64,000 nucleotides of DNA from RYN-230 sp963837335 (GTDB lineage: Bacteria; Actinomycetota; Actinomycetes; Streptosporangiales; Streptosporangiaceae), in NCBI GenBank assembly GCA_963837335.1, contig CAWINS010000065.1, positions 1-64,000 on the forward strand, read 5' to 3'. The notes under the pieces are model-generated. The model did not search any database. It saw nothing but the letters and a program-made list of their open reading frames with translations, and was not told where the DNA came from. The position numbers and the translations under genes were made by a program. Positions 19,951 through 28,333 of this stretch are shown in pieces. The stretch's first letter is position 1, and each line of letters starts with the position of its first letter.

Positions 19951-21387
19951 TTACTGCCCCAGCAGCCAGCGTCCCGGTGCGATGAGCCCGCGGGCCTCGG
20001 CCGGCCCCCACGACCCAGGTGCGTAGGGCGCGACCCTGGGCGGGTTGGCCAGCAGCGGCCCAGCCACATCCCACACCGCGGCCAGCCCGTCCGGGCGGGT
20101 GAACAGTGAGCGGTCGCCCAGCAGCACGTCGTGGATCAGCCGCACGTAGGGCGGCAGCGGATCCGCGCCCTTCAGGTTCGCGAGCGAGATCGAGGTCCGC
20201 GCGCTCTCCAGCTCGAGTGCGGGACCGGGCTTCTTGGCCATCAGCGACAGGCCGATCTCCCCGTTGCCCGCCAGCGAGAATGACAGCACATTGGTGTCGG
20301 TGGGCAACTGCCCGGCCAGGGGCCCGGACGCTTCGCGCAGGATAAGGCTGACCTGCTGCTCCGTGGCCGCCAGTCGCTTGCCAGTGCGGAGGTAGAACGG
20401 CACGCCGCGCCAGCGGTCGTTGTCGATCCACAGCCGCGCGGCCACGTAGGTGTCCTGGGTGGAGTCGGCGGCTATTCCCGGCACGTCGCGGTACCCGTCG
20501 AACTGGCCCAGCACCACCTCGGAGGGGTCCAGCGGCCGGAAACAGCTGATTACCTTCTCGCGGGCGGACTGCAGGTCGAGTGGGCCCAGGGTGGCCGGAG
20601 GTTCCATGGCCACCTCGGCCGCCACCTGGAACAGGTGGGTGACCAGCATGTCGAGCACCGCGCCGGTGGCGTCGTAGAACCCGGCCCGGTCGGTGACGCC
20701 AAGCTTCTCCGGGACGTCGATCTGCACCGACTCGACATGATTACGGTTCCACATCGCGGCGAACAGCTCATTGGCGAAGCGCAGGACGTGCAGGTCCTGG
20801 GTGGCCTCTTTGCCCAGGAAATGGTCGATCCGGTACACCTGCTGCTCATCGAGCACCGAGTGGACGACCCGGTCCAGCGCCTCGAACGACTTCTGTGAGG
20901 TGCCGAACGGCTTCTCGTACACGGCGCGGGCGTCTTTGGCCAGCCCATGCTGACCGAGCGCCTTGGTCAACTCGGTGAAGGCGACCGGGGGGACCGCCAT
21001 GTAGTGAACAAGCTGTGCCTCCGCGCCGAGCGAGCTACGCGCCTTGCTCAGCGCGTCAAGCAGGCTGCCGGGACTGTCGGTGTTGAAACCGCCACCGGCG
21101 AAGAACACCCGCTCGGAAAATGACTTCCACGCCGCCGGCTCGGGCTTCGAGCCGAACTCGGTGAGCGCGTCGTGGACATGACCGCGGAAATCCTCGTGCG
21201 CGACATCGCCGCGGCCGTTGCCTACCAGCCGCCACTCCTTGGGGAGCAGCCCTTCGGTAGCGAGGCTGTAGAACGCGGGTAGCACCAGCCGCTTAGCCAG
21301 ATCGCCGGTAGCGCCAAATAGCACGAAGATCGTCGGACCCGGATGGGAATGTGGCTGGGGAGAACGCTTCGCAGTCGGCATGCCCAT
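19951..21387 (-). CDS. zwf: Glucose-6-phosphate 1-dehydrogenase
   Basis: Oxidises glucose 6-phosphate to 6-phosphogluconolactone with reduction of NAD(P)+, the entry to the pentose phosphate pathway; cytosolic. 478 residues, normal length. The nucleotide loop FVLFGATGDLAKR, EKPFGTSQKSFEALD and the active-site RIDHFLGKEATQDLHVLRF are complete, as are RTGKRL and DALLG-like PYVRLIHDVLLGDRSLFTR. It stands apart from the usual tal/tkt/opcA operon, so it may be a second, stand-alone copy. The transporter upstream is read in the same direction, but a hairpin lies between. Confidence 0.95.
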   Translation of the reverse strand: MGMPTAKRSPQPHSHPGPTIFVLFGATGDLAKRLVLPAFYSLATEGLLPKEWRLVGNGRGDVAHEDFRGHVHDALTEFGSKPEPAAWKSFSERVFFAGGGFNTDSPGSLLDALSKARSSLGAEAQLVHYMAVPPVAFTELTKALGQHGLAKDARAVYEKPFGTSQKSFEALDRVVHSVLDEQQVYRIDHFLGKEATQDLHVLRFANELFAAMWNRNHVESVQIDVPEKLGVTDRAGFYDATGAVLDMLVTHLFQVAAEVAMEPPATLGPLDLQSAREKVISCFRPLDPSEVVLGQFDGYRDVPGIAADSTQDTYVAARLWIDNDRWRGVPFYLRTGKRLAATEQQVSLILREASGPLAGQLPTDTNVLSFSLAGNGEIGLSLMAKKPGPALELESARTSISLANLKGADPLPPYVRLIHDVLLGDRSLFTRPDGLAAVWDVAGPLLANPPRVAPYAPGSWGPAEARGLIAPGRWLLGQ

Positions 21388-21438
21388 AACTTACGTGGCG
21401 GACGTCGCGGGGGAGGCGCCGACCGGGCCGTCGGCGGG

Positions 21439-21464
21439 GCGTGGCCTGGCCCGCCGGGCCACGC
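21439..21464 (-). terminator. Hairpin between VIT1 gene and zwf
   Basis: GCGTGGCC (21439-21446) and GGCCACGC (21457-21464) pair around a 10-base loop, just after the stop of the VIT1-type gene on the minus strand. Confidence 0.6.
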
Positions 21465-21481
21465 GCCGTTAACGCCCCGGG

Positions 21482-22249
21482 TCAGGCGTGCCCGCCACCG
21501 ATGAGACTGCCGATCCCGAACGTCACCGCGATGGCCATTCCGCCCAGCAGGAACTGGCGGATGCCTGAGCGCAGCACCGGCCGCCCGGTGAGCCGGCCCA
21601 CGACCATCCCGCCCGTGACCAGGGCCACGGCCGTGATGACCAGGGTGGCGGCCAGGTTGGGCAGGCCGACCAGGTAAGGCAGCAGCGGCACCAGCGCCCC
21701 GAGGGAGAACGCGCACAGGGAGGCGAAGCCCGCCAGCAGGGGGGAAGGCAGCTCGGCCGGATCGATGCCGAGTTCTTCCCGGGTATGCACCCGCAGGGCC
21801 GTCCCGGGATCCTTGGACACCGCGGCCGCCATCCGGTCCGCGGTCTCCGGGTCCGCCCCGTACTCGCGGAAGTAGCCCGCCAGCTCCTCCTGCTCAGCCA
21901 CGGGGAACAGGGCGTGCATCTTCTGCTCCAGTGCCACCTCGGCGTGCACCAGCTCGTTCTGGTTGGTGACTGAGATGTACTCCCCGGTGCCCATCGAGAA
22001 CGCCCCGGCCACCAGCGCGGCCACGCCGGTCAGCACGATCGTGTGCGTGGACGCCTGGCCCCCGCCCAGCCCGGCGATCAGGGAAGCGTTGGTGACCAGC
22101 CCGTCCACCGCGCCGAAGACGGTCGGCCGCAGCCAGCCGCCCGAGACGTCACGGTGCCCATGCGACCATCCCGCACGCAACGCCGCCGACCCGGTCTCCG
22201 ATGACGGCCCGGTCTCCGCCGACGGACTGCGTGTCTCCTCGTCAGTCAC
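21482..22249 (-). CDS. VIT1/CCC1 family iron/manganese transporter
   Basis: Membrane protein of 255 residues that moves Fe2+ or Mn2+ out of the cytosol. The signature first helix is RPTVFGAVDGLVTNASLIAGLGGG, the second VLTGVAALVAGAFSMGTGEYISVTNQNELVHAE. The metal-binding amphipathic segment (Glu-rich, about 100-150) follows, then three C-terminal helices (LLAGFASLCAFSLGALVPLLPYLV, LAATLVITAVALVTGGMVVG, GIRQFLLGGMAIAVTFGIGSLIGG). The N-terminal region is polar and Ser/Glu-rich. No iron-box-like operator was recognised. Confidence 0.92.
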   Translation of the reverse strand: MTDEETRSPSAETGPSSETGSAALRAGWSHGHRDVSGGWLRPTVFGAVDGLVTNASLIAGLGGGQASTHTIVLTGVAALVAGAFSMGTGEYISVTNQNELVHAEVALEQKMHALFPVAEQEELAGYFREYGADPETADRMAAAVSKDPGTALRVHTREELGIDPAELPSPLLAGFASLCAFSLGALVPLLPYLVGLPNLAATLVITAVALVTGGMVVGRLTGRPVLRSGIRQFLLGGMAIAVTFGIGSLIGGGHA

Positions 22250-22460
22250 GTGCGCTCATCACCCCCGAGGCGCCTCTATCCGGTGCCTGTCACGGTACAG
22301 CCGTGCGCGGCTGCCCCGCAGATCGTGGGCGGGAGCTGGCGATATACTTCTGTTTCAGAAATTTATTTACACGCTCGCTGGTGAGCTGCTGGCGGGCTGG
22401 CCCGATCTCGCAGGAAGCGGGTTTTCTGATGGCCAGCGACCGCGTGGCTGGTGGGCCACG
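22250..22460. other. Gap upstream of VIT1 gene with TTCTG-TTT-CAGAA dyad
   Basis: Holds the minus-strand promoter of the transporter. An AT-rich tract (22341-22370) contains the perfect dyad TTCTG-TTT-CAGAA (22348-22360), a candidate operator. No gene is seen. Confidence 0.35.
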
Positions 22461-22799
22461 CCCGGCCGGTACTGGGCCGACGGTTCCGCCTTGATCGATC
22501 GCCCCGGTGTGGGCGAGATCATGCTCGATCTCCTCTACGACATCCGCGGCAACGGGCCTACATTCAGGGCCATGCAGCAGTTCCTCCGTGACCGGCAGCC
22601 GCCGACCCTGGTCGCCGCCGGGGTCAACGATGAGATCTTTCCCGGGGAAGTCCAGCGGCAGATCCTCACCGATCTGCCCGGGGCCGAATTCCACCCGCGC
22701 GACACCGGGCACTTCGCCCTGGAGGACCAGGCTCCCGAGATAGCCCGGCTGATGCGCGCCTTCCTGGGCCGGGTCCTGGCTCCCGGGCTCGGGTCATGA
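22461..22799 (+). pseudogene. Truncated alpha/beta hydrolase (C-terminal third only)
   Basis: The readable part starts about YWADGSALIDRPGVGEIMLD and continues QFLRDRQPPTLVAAGVNDEIFPGE ... AEFHPRDTGHFALEDQAPEI, the acid and histidine end of a haloalkane dehalogenase/epoxide hydrolase-like enzyme. The nucleophile elbow and oxyanion region are absent in all frames upstream, where AT-rich DNA and the VIT1 gene lie, so this is a deletion rather than a frame shift. No start codon is well placed. The stop overlaps the panE start as ATGA, so the remnant may still serve translation of panE by coupling. Confidence 0.75.
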
Positions 22800-23665
22800 C
22801 CGCGGTCGCGGTCCTCGGCCCGGGCGGGGTCGGCGGCCTGCTGGCCGCCCGGCTCGGGCACGCCGGTCACGATGTCACCCTGATCGGCCGGCACCCCGAC
22901 CGGGTGACGGCCGCGGGCCTGACCCTGACCGCGCCCGGGGAAGACCCCATCACCACCACGCCCGCGTCCCGCCCGTATCTCACCCAGCCCGTCGATGTCC
23001 TGATCGTCGCGGTCAAGGCCACCCAGCTGGTGGACGCCACCGCCCGGGTGCCCGGGGCGCTGCTGGCCGGCGCGACCGTGGTTCCCTTCCTCAACGGCGT
23101 CGACCACCTGCCCTACCTCCGTGCGGTCTATCCGGGTGACACGGTCGCCGCGACCATCGTGGTGGAGGCCACGAGGCTGGCCGACGGCACCATCGAGCAG
23201 GTTTTCCCGGGGGTCCGCGTCACCGTGGCCACCCCGCCCGGGTCACCGGCCGCCGCGGCCGCGGCGGAGCTGTTCGACGTGCCTGGCCTCCAGGTGGCTA
23301 CCGGTCCTGGCGAGGCGCAGGTGCTGTGGCAGAAGCTGACCTTTCTGGCCCCTTACGCGCTGCTCACCACGGCCGCGGGGCAGCCCATTGGCCCGGCCCG
23401 GGAGCGGTTCGCGGAATGGATCAGCCCGCTGGCCCGCGAGTCCTGCGCCGCGGCCGCGGTGCACGGCGCCCGGATCGACCCGGCCGCGGTCGAGGCCCAG
23501 ATCCGGGGTCTGCCGGACGGGGGGCGCTCCTCCATGCTCAAGGACCGCCTGGCCGGGTACGAGCTCGAACTCGACGCCATCGCCGGGCCCACGCTCCGCA
23601 CGCTCGGCCCCTCAGCGGCCCCGGCCACGCTCCGGGCCGTGCAGACTATCCTGGGCGGCCGCTGA
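22796..23665 (+). CDS. panE: 2-dehydropantoate 2-reductase (ketopantoate reductase) family
   Basis: NADPH-dependent reductase of 289 residues; the family member PanE makes pantoate for CoA synthesis. The Rossmann loop AVLGPGGVGGLLAARLGHAGHD, the lid VDVLIVAVKATQL, PFLNGVDHL and the C-terminal catalytic region VLWQKLTFLAPYALLTT (Lys), GGRSSMLKDRLAGYELELDAI are present. Several paralogues of this fold exist in actinobacteria, so a role on another 2-oxoacid is possible. The 3' end overlaps the convergent methyltransferase by 54 bases. Confidence 0.85.
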   Translation: MTAVAVLGPGGVGGLLAARLGHAGHDVTLIGRHPDRVTAAGLTLTAPGEDPITTTPASRPYLTQPVDVLIVAVKATQLVDATARVPGALLAGATVVPFLNGVDHLPYLRAVYPGDTVAATIVVEATRLADGTIEQVFPGVRVTVATPPGSPAAAAAAELFDVPGLQVATGPGEAQVLWQKLTFLAPYALLTTAAGQPIGPARERFAEWISPLARESCAAAAVHGARIDPAAVEAQIRGLPDGGRSSMLKDRLAGYELELDAIAGPTLRTLGPSAAPATLRAVQTILGGR

Positions 23666-24445
23666 CCCTCGCCGCCGGCGGGGAGCGCGCCCGTCCACGG
23701 CGGTAAAGGCGATCGTCTGCGTCCACCAGGCCGGATCGGCGCAGTGGGCCAGGAACGCGTCGATCGAGCGGTCATCGAGGTGCCCCGAGGCCGTCAGGCG
23801 AGGGCGCAATTCGATGACCGTCTGTCTCCAGTACTGCGCCCAGAGCGAGCGACCCCGGTACAGCGCGGTTTCTGCCGTCGCCCCGACGTGCTCCAGCCCG
23901 AGCCTGGATACCATCGCCGGCAGCCGCCGGCCGATGAAGTAGTCGATCCCCTGCTCGTCCGCCCAGGCCAGCCAGCCTGCCCAGAACGCGCGGACCTCAG
24001 GCGGCTCGGCCACGCTGACCGGCAGGAAATCCGGCTCGATCAGCAGGACCGCCCCGCCCGGCCGCACGCTGGCCAGGAGGTTCGCCACGGCCGCCTCGGC
24101 GTCGCCCACGTGGTGCAGCACCGCGCGGGCCGTCACCAGGTCAAAGTCTCCCGGTTCGACGGGCCCGGCCAGGATGTCGGCCTGGCGGAACTCCAGCCCG
24201 GGCGGGTCCGCACTGACCAGCGACAAGTCGAGATCCACCGCCACCGCCCGGCCACCGGGGGCGATCCGCTGGGCCAGCCAGGCCGACATGGAGCCGTTGC
24301 CACAGCCAACTTCGAGCGTCCGCGCCCCCGGCCCGATGCCCAGCCGGTCAATGTGGCGGCGGTGCATCGGATCAAGCAGCCGCGACATGAGGCTGAGCCG
24401 GCGGCGCTCACCATCTTGGTGATGATCAAGGACGTACTCTGGCAC
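23612..24445 (-). CDS. Class I SAM-dependent methyltransferase
   Basis: About 277 residues. SAM-binding motif I is ARTLEVGCGNGSMSAWLAQR, motif II VAVDLDLSLVS, then FRQADILAGPVEPGDFDLVTARAVLHHVGD and VRPGGAVLLIEPDFLPVS. The pattern fits small-molecule methyltransferases of the UbiE/MT11 type. GTG 24445 (VPEYVLDHHQ) is preferred because homologous proteins begin there; an in-frame ATG lies at 24487. The Arg/Gly-rich end runs into the convergent panE. Substrate unknown. Confidence 0.8.
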   Translation of the reverse strand: MPEYVLDHHQDGERRRLSLMSRLLDPMHRRHIDRLGIGPGARTLEVGCGNGSMSAWLAQRIAPGGRAVAVDLDLSLVSADPPGLEFRQADILAGPVEPGDFDLVTARAVLHHVGDAEAAVANLLASVRPGGAVLLIEPDFLPVSVAEPPEVRAFWAGWLAWADEQGIDYFIGRRLPAMVSRLGLEHVGATAETALYRGRSLWAQYWRQTVIELRPRLTASGHLDDRSIDAFLAHCADPAWWTQTIAFTAVDGRAPRRRRGSAAAQDSLHGPERGRGR

Positions 24446-24509
24446 TCTGTTCCCGACCGGTCGCGGCTGAGGTGGCCTGCTCAGCAAGCCCTGGGGCCAC
24501 TCGCGGTTA

Positions 24510-24530
24510 CAGCTTACGGGCAGCTTAGGC
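24510..24530 (+). promoter_or_regulatory. Direct repeat CAGCTTA (11-bp period) and -10-like TAGGCT
   Basis: CAGCTTA (24510-24516), CGGG, CAGCTTA (24521-24527) is a perfect 7-4-7 direct repeat in the short divergent gap. TAGGCT (24525-24530) fits TANNNT and sits 7 bases before GTG 24538, so that gene may be leaderless. Confidence 0.35.
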
Positions 24531-24537
24531 TGACCAG

Positions 24538-25227
24538 GTGGGGCCCCGGTTCGATGTCATCGGCACAGACCGCCTGATCATGCGGCGCTGGCGCGAGGCG
24601 GACCGGGAGCCGTTCGCGGCCCTGAACGCCGACCCCGAGGTGATGCGCTACTTCCCGGCGCCCCTGGACCGGGCGGCCAGCGACGCCATGGTGGACCGGA
24701 TCGAGGATCTCTTCCGGCGGCAGGGGTTCGGGCTGTGGGCCCTCGAAGTCTCCGCGACCGGGGAGTTCATCGGGTTCACCGGCCTGAACCCGATGCCGGC
24801 CGGTGTCCCGGGCGCGGGCGGCATGGAGGTGGGCTGGCGGCTGGCCCGCGGCGCGTGGCATCAGGGCTACGCCAGCGAGGCCGCGGCCGCCGCGGCCGGC
24901 GTCGCCTTCCGGGGAGCGGGCCTGGCGGAGCTGTGGTCCATGACCGCCGTCGTGAACGAGCCGTCGCAGGCGGTGATGCGGCGGCTGGGGATGACCCTGC
25001 ACGGCCATTTCGACCACCCGAGGGTGGCGGCCGGTCATCCGCTCCAGCCCCACGTCGTCTACCGCCTCCCCGGCCGGGAGTGGGCGGCTCGCGGACCGGC
25101 CTCAGGGCCGGCGCACGAACACCCGGTGAGACGGACGCGCCCACGGGTCGCGCCACCGATCGCGGGTAGGGACCAGGGTGCCTTCTGGGCACCAATCGTC
25201 GGGAAATACCAGGAGAAGTTGCGATGA
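24538..25227 (+). CDS. GNAT acetyltransferase, RimJ/RimL type
   Basis: Acetyl-CoA-dependent N-acetyltransferase. FDVIGTDRLIMRRWREADREPFAAL, EFIGFTGLNPMP, WRLARGAWHQGYASEAAAAAA (motif A) and VVNEPSQAVMRRLGMT are classic. The family end would be near VVYRLPGREW (about residue 180). Here the frame continues for about 48 more Arg/Pro-rich residues until a TGA that overlaps the ClpC-like start. That extension covers what should be the next gene's promoter, so it may be read-through caused by a lost stop or an indel. Start GTG. Confidence 0.82.
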   Translation: MGPRFDVIGTDRLIMRRWREADREPFAALNADPEVMRYFPAPLDRAASDAMVDRIEDLFRRQGFGLWALEVSATGEFIGFTGLNPMPAGVPGAGGMEVGWRLARGAWHQGYASEAAAAAAGVAFRGAGLAELWSMTAVVNEPSQAVMRRLGMTLHGHFDHPRVAAGHPLQPHVVYRLPGREWAARGPASGPAHEHPVRRTRPRVAPPIAGRDQGAFWAPIVGKYQEKLR

Positions 25228-27776
25228 CCAGCGGTTTCTACGGACCGGAGGACTCCGGGTCCAGCCCGTTCGATGACTTCCTCGCGCGGATCTACGGCAC
25301 GGGTGGCCCGCGCCAGCCCGTGCACCGGGTCAACATCACCCGGCTGATGAGCGCTCCGGCCCGCGAACTCCTCAGCCTGGCGGCGACCCACGCCGCCGAG
25401 CAGGGCGGCCGGGACCTCGACACCGAGCAGCTCCTGTGGGCCGCGGCCAGCATGGAACCGACCCGCACCCTGCTGGCCCGGGCCGGCGCCGATCCCGACG
25501 CGCTGGTCCGCGAGATCGAGAGCCAGGAAGCCGGGACCGGGCCCAGCGGCGAGCCGCCGCAGCTCACCCCCGGCGCCAAGCGCGCCCTGCTGGACGCGCA
25601 CCAGATCTCCCGCGTGGTCGGCTCGACCTACATCGGGCCCGAGCACATCCTGTTCGCCCTGGCCGCCAACCCCGAGTCCGGCGCGGGCCGCATCCTGTCC
25701 GGGGCCCGGGTCACCCCCGAGACCCTGCAGCGGGCCCTGATCGGGCAGGGCGCCGGGGCGGGCGGCCCCGGCGGTCCGGGTGGTCCGGGCAGCCGGTCGG
25801 CCACGCCGACGCTGGACGAATTCGGGCGCGACCTGACCGCCCTGGCCCGGGAAGGCCACATCGACCCGGTCATCGGGCGCGACGAAGAGATCGAGCAGAC
25901 CGTCGAGGTGCTGTCCCGCCGGGGCAAGAACAACCCGGTGCTGATCGGCGAGGCCGGGGTGGGCAAGACCGCGATCGTCGAGGGCCTCGCGCAGCGCATC
26001 GTGGACGACGACGTGCCCCAGACGCTGGCGGGCAAGCGGGTGGTGCAGCTCGAGCTGACCGGCGTGGTGGCCGGCACCCGCTACCGCGGCGACTTCGAGG
26101 AGCGCGTCAAGCGGATCATCGACGAGATCCGCGAGCACCGGGACGAGCTGATCATCTTCATCGATGAGCTGCACACCCTGGTCGGTGCGGGAGCGGGCGC
26201 CGAGGGCGGGATGGACGCCGGCAACATGCTCAAGCCGGCCCTGGCCCGCGGTGAGCTGCACATCGTCGGCGCGACCACGCTCGATGAGTACCGCAAGAAC
26301 ATCGAGAAGGACGCGGCCCTGGCCCGGCGGTTCCAGCCGGTCCTGGTGCCCGAGCCGACCGTGGACGACACGATCGCGATCCTGCGCGGCCTGCGCGACC
26401 GCTACGAAGCTCACCATCAGGTGCGCTACGCCGACGAGGCGCTGGTGGCCGCGACCGAACTGTCCGACCGCTACCTCACCGACCGTTTCCTGCCCGACAA
26501 GGCGATCGACCTCATCGACCAGGCCGGCGCACGGGTCCGGCTGCGGACCAAGATGCCGCGCCGGGACGTACGCGACCTGGAGCGGCGGGCCGAGGAACTG
26601 CAGCGGGACAAGGACCAGGCCATCGCCAGTGAGCAATACGAGCGCGCCTCCCAGCTGCGGGACGAGATCAGCGAGGTCCGGGGGCAGATCGATCAGCTCA
26701 CCGGGGACCAGTCCGCGGTCCCGGAGGTGACCGTGGAAGACATCGCCGAGGTCGTCTCGCGGGCCACCGGCATCCCGGTGCGCCAGCTCACCGAGGAGGA
26801 GAAGGACCGGCTGCTGCGCCTGGAGCAGCACCTGCACGAGCGGATCATCGGCCAGGGCGAGGCGGTCGCCGCGGTGGCCGAGGCGGTCCGCCGGTCCCGC
26901 GCCGGGCTGGGCGACCCGAACCGGCCGGTGGGCAGCTTCCTGTTCCTCGGCCCGACCGGGGTGGGCAAGACCGAATTGGCCCGCGCGCTGACCGAGGCGC
27001 TGTTCGGCGCGGAGAGCCGGATGATCCGGCTGGACATGAGCGAGTTCCAGGAACGGCACACGGTGAGCCGGCTGGTCGGCGCGCCGCCCGGGTACGTCGG
27101 CTACGAGGAAGCCGGGCAGCTCACCGAGGCGGTCCGGCGGCGGCCCTACTCCGTCATCCTGCTCGATGAGATCGAGAAGGCCCACCCGGACGTGTTCAAC
27201 ATCCTGCTCCAGGTGCTCGACGACGGGCGGCTCACCGACGGCCAGGGCCGGACCGTGGACTTCCGGAACACGGTCCTCATCATGACCAGCAACCTCGGCT
27301 CGGATCTGATCACCCGGCGCGGCGGCCCGCTCGGCTTCGCGGCCAGCGCGGCCTCGAGCGGCTCCGGCACCCAGGACAACCTGCAGGACCAGTTGATGCG
27401 GCGGCTCCGCGAGTCGTTCCGGCCCGAGTTCCTGAACCGGATCGACGAGATCATCATCTTCCGCCAGCTGGACGAGGCTGAACTGCGGCAGATCACCCAG
27501 CTGCTGCTCGAGGAGACCCGGCGGCGGCTGCACGCCCAGCACGTGACGCTGGAGTTCACCCCGGCCGCGGTGGACTGGATCGCCGAGCACGGGTACCAGC
27601 CGGAGTTCGGGGCCCGGCCGATGCGCCGGATCATCCAGCGCGAGGTGGACAACCACCTCTCGCGGCTGCTGCTGGACGGGCAGATCAGCCCGGGCCAGAT
27701 GGTCACCGTGGACGTCGCGGACGGCCAGCTGACCTTCACCGCCCACGACCAGCAGGTACCGGCCCCGGCCAGCTGA
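25224..27776 (+). CDS. ClpC-like AAA+ ATPase (Clp protease ATP-binding subunit)
   Basis: Hsp100 unfoldase of 850 residues. The N-terminal 190 residues are a Clp-N-like double repeat (LLSLAATHAAEQGGRDLDTEQLL ... HQISRVVGSTYIGPEHILFAL) with a Gly-rich hinge. D1 has Walker A LIGEAGVGKTAIVEGLAQ and Walker B LIIFIDELHTLVGAG. A UVR-type coiled segment (SEQYERASQLRDEISEVRGQI) marks it as ClpC rather than ClpB. D2 has LGPTGVGKTELARAL, VILLDEIEKAHPDVFN and, after MTSNLGSD, a PLGFAA loop at the position of the ClpP-docking LGF motif. The poorly conserved N-domain suggests a secondary ClpC paralogue with its own adaptor set. Shine-Dalgarno GGAGAAG precedes the ATG. Confidence 0.92.
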   Translation: MTSGFYGPEDSGSSPFDDFLARIYGTGGPRQPVHRVNITRLMSAPARELLSLAATHAAEQGGRDLDTEQLLWAAASMEPTRTLLARAGADPDALVREIESQEAGTGPSGEPPQLTPGAKRALLDAHQISRVVGSTYIGPEHILFALAANPESGAGRILSGARVTPETLQRALIGQGAGAGGPGGPGGPGSRSATPTLDEFGRDLTALAREGHIDPVIGRDEEIEQTVEVLSRRGKNNPVLIGEAGVGKTAIVEGLAQRIVDDDVPQTLAGKRVVQLELTGVVAGTRYRGDFEERVKRIIDEIREHRDELIIFIDELHTLVGAGAGAEGGMDAGNMLKPALARGELHIVGATTLDEYRKNIEKDAALARRFQPVLVPEPTVDDTIAILRGLRDRYEAHHQVRYADEALVAATELSDRYLTDRFLPDKAIDLIDQAGARVRLRTKMPRRDVRDLERRAEELQRDKDQAIASEQYERASQLRDEISEVRGQIDQLTGDQSAVPEVTVEDIAEVVSRATGIPVRQLTEEEKDRLLRLEQHLHERIIGQGEAVAAVAEAVRRSRAGLGDPNRPVGSFLFLGPTGVGKTELARALTEALFGAESRMIRLDMSEFQERHTVSRLVGAPPGYVGYEEAGQLTEAVRRRPYSVILLDEIEKAHPDVFNILLQVLDDGRLTDGQGRTVDFRNTVLIMTSNLGSDLITRRGGPLGFAASAASSGSGTQDNLQDQLMRRLRESFRPEFLNRIDEIIIFRQLDEAELRQITQLLLEETRRRLHAQHVTLEFTPAAVDWIAEHGYQPEFGARPMRRIIQREVDNHLSRLLLDGQISPGQMVTVDVADGQLTFTAHDQQVPAPAS

Positions 27777-27861
27777 GCCGGGCTGGCTGACCGGTGCCGG
27801 CTGAGTCCCGGCAAGATCAAGATCAAAGTCAAGATCAAAGGCACGCAACGAAAGGCGCGAC

Positions 27862-28260
27862 ATGGAACGCGGAAGCTCCAAGCACGGTCCAGAGCTTGAC
27901 GAGCAAATGGAGCGGGAGGACGAGTCAATCCTCCGAACCGGTCAGCCGGCCCGCACCGAGGAGTGGCGTGAGCCCGAGCCGTTCGACCCGGAGCACCTGG
28001 ACCTGGAACTACCCGAGGACCAGGAACCAGGCGTGCCGCGGGGGATGACTACCGGCGATGTGGAGCTGCGGTCAGACATCGCCCGCTGGCTCCCGCCGCA
28101 CAAGCTGCCCGAGGGCCGTCACGCGCTGCTGGAATTCCTGCAGCACGAGGGCGCGCCCGACGATGTGGTCGCCGCCATCGGCCGCCTGCCGGCCGGACGG
28201 AAATTCCACACGATCGGCGAGATCGTCCGCACGCTCGGCATCCACACCGAAGAGGAATAG
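27862..28260 (+). CDS. DUF2795 domain protein
   Basis: Acidic protein of 132 residues. The N-terminal half (1-65) is highly charged and probably disordered. The DUF2795 domain is at about 70-130: ELRSDIARWLPPHKLPEGRHALLEFLQHEGAPDDVVAAIGRLPAGRKFHTIGEIVRTLG. The domain is common in actinobacteria and has no known biochemical function. It lies 85 bases after the ClpC-like gene, with a short AGATCAA repetition at 27812-27840 in between, and could be a substrate or adaptor of it (inference). Confidence 0.85.
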   Translation: MERGSSKHGPELDEQMEREDESILRTGQPARTEEWREPEPFDPEHLDLELPEDQEPGVPRGMTTGDVELRSDIARWLPPHKLPEGRHALLEFLQHEGAPDDVVAAIGRLPAGRKFHTIGEIVRTLGIHTEEE

Positions 28261-28333
28261 CTCGTGGGCTGGCCGCGGCTATTTATCTCTTCCATGGCTG
28301 CCCGGGTCAGCGATAGCTCCTCACCATTTCGGT

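Noticed and set aside
22201..22460. Full-length alpha/beta hydrolase hidden by a frame shift
   Set aside because: No frame upstream of 22461 shows the nucleophile elbow or earlier strands; the region is the neighbour gene and AT-rich DNA, so it is a real truncation.
25059..27881. Minus-strand open frame of 940 codons
   Set aside because: Antisense shadow of the ClpC-like ATPase, rich in Gly/Arg/Gln/His and without domains.
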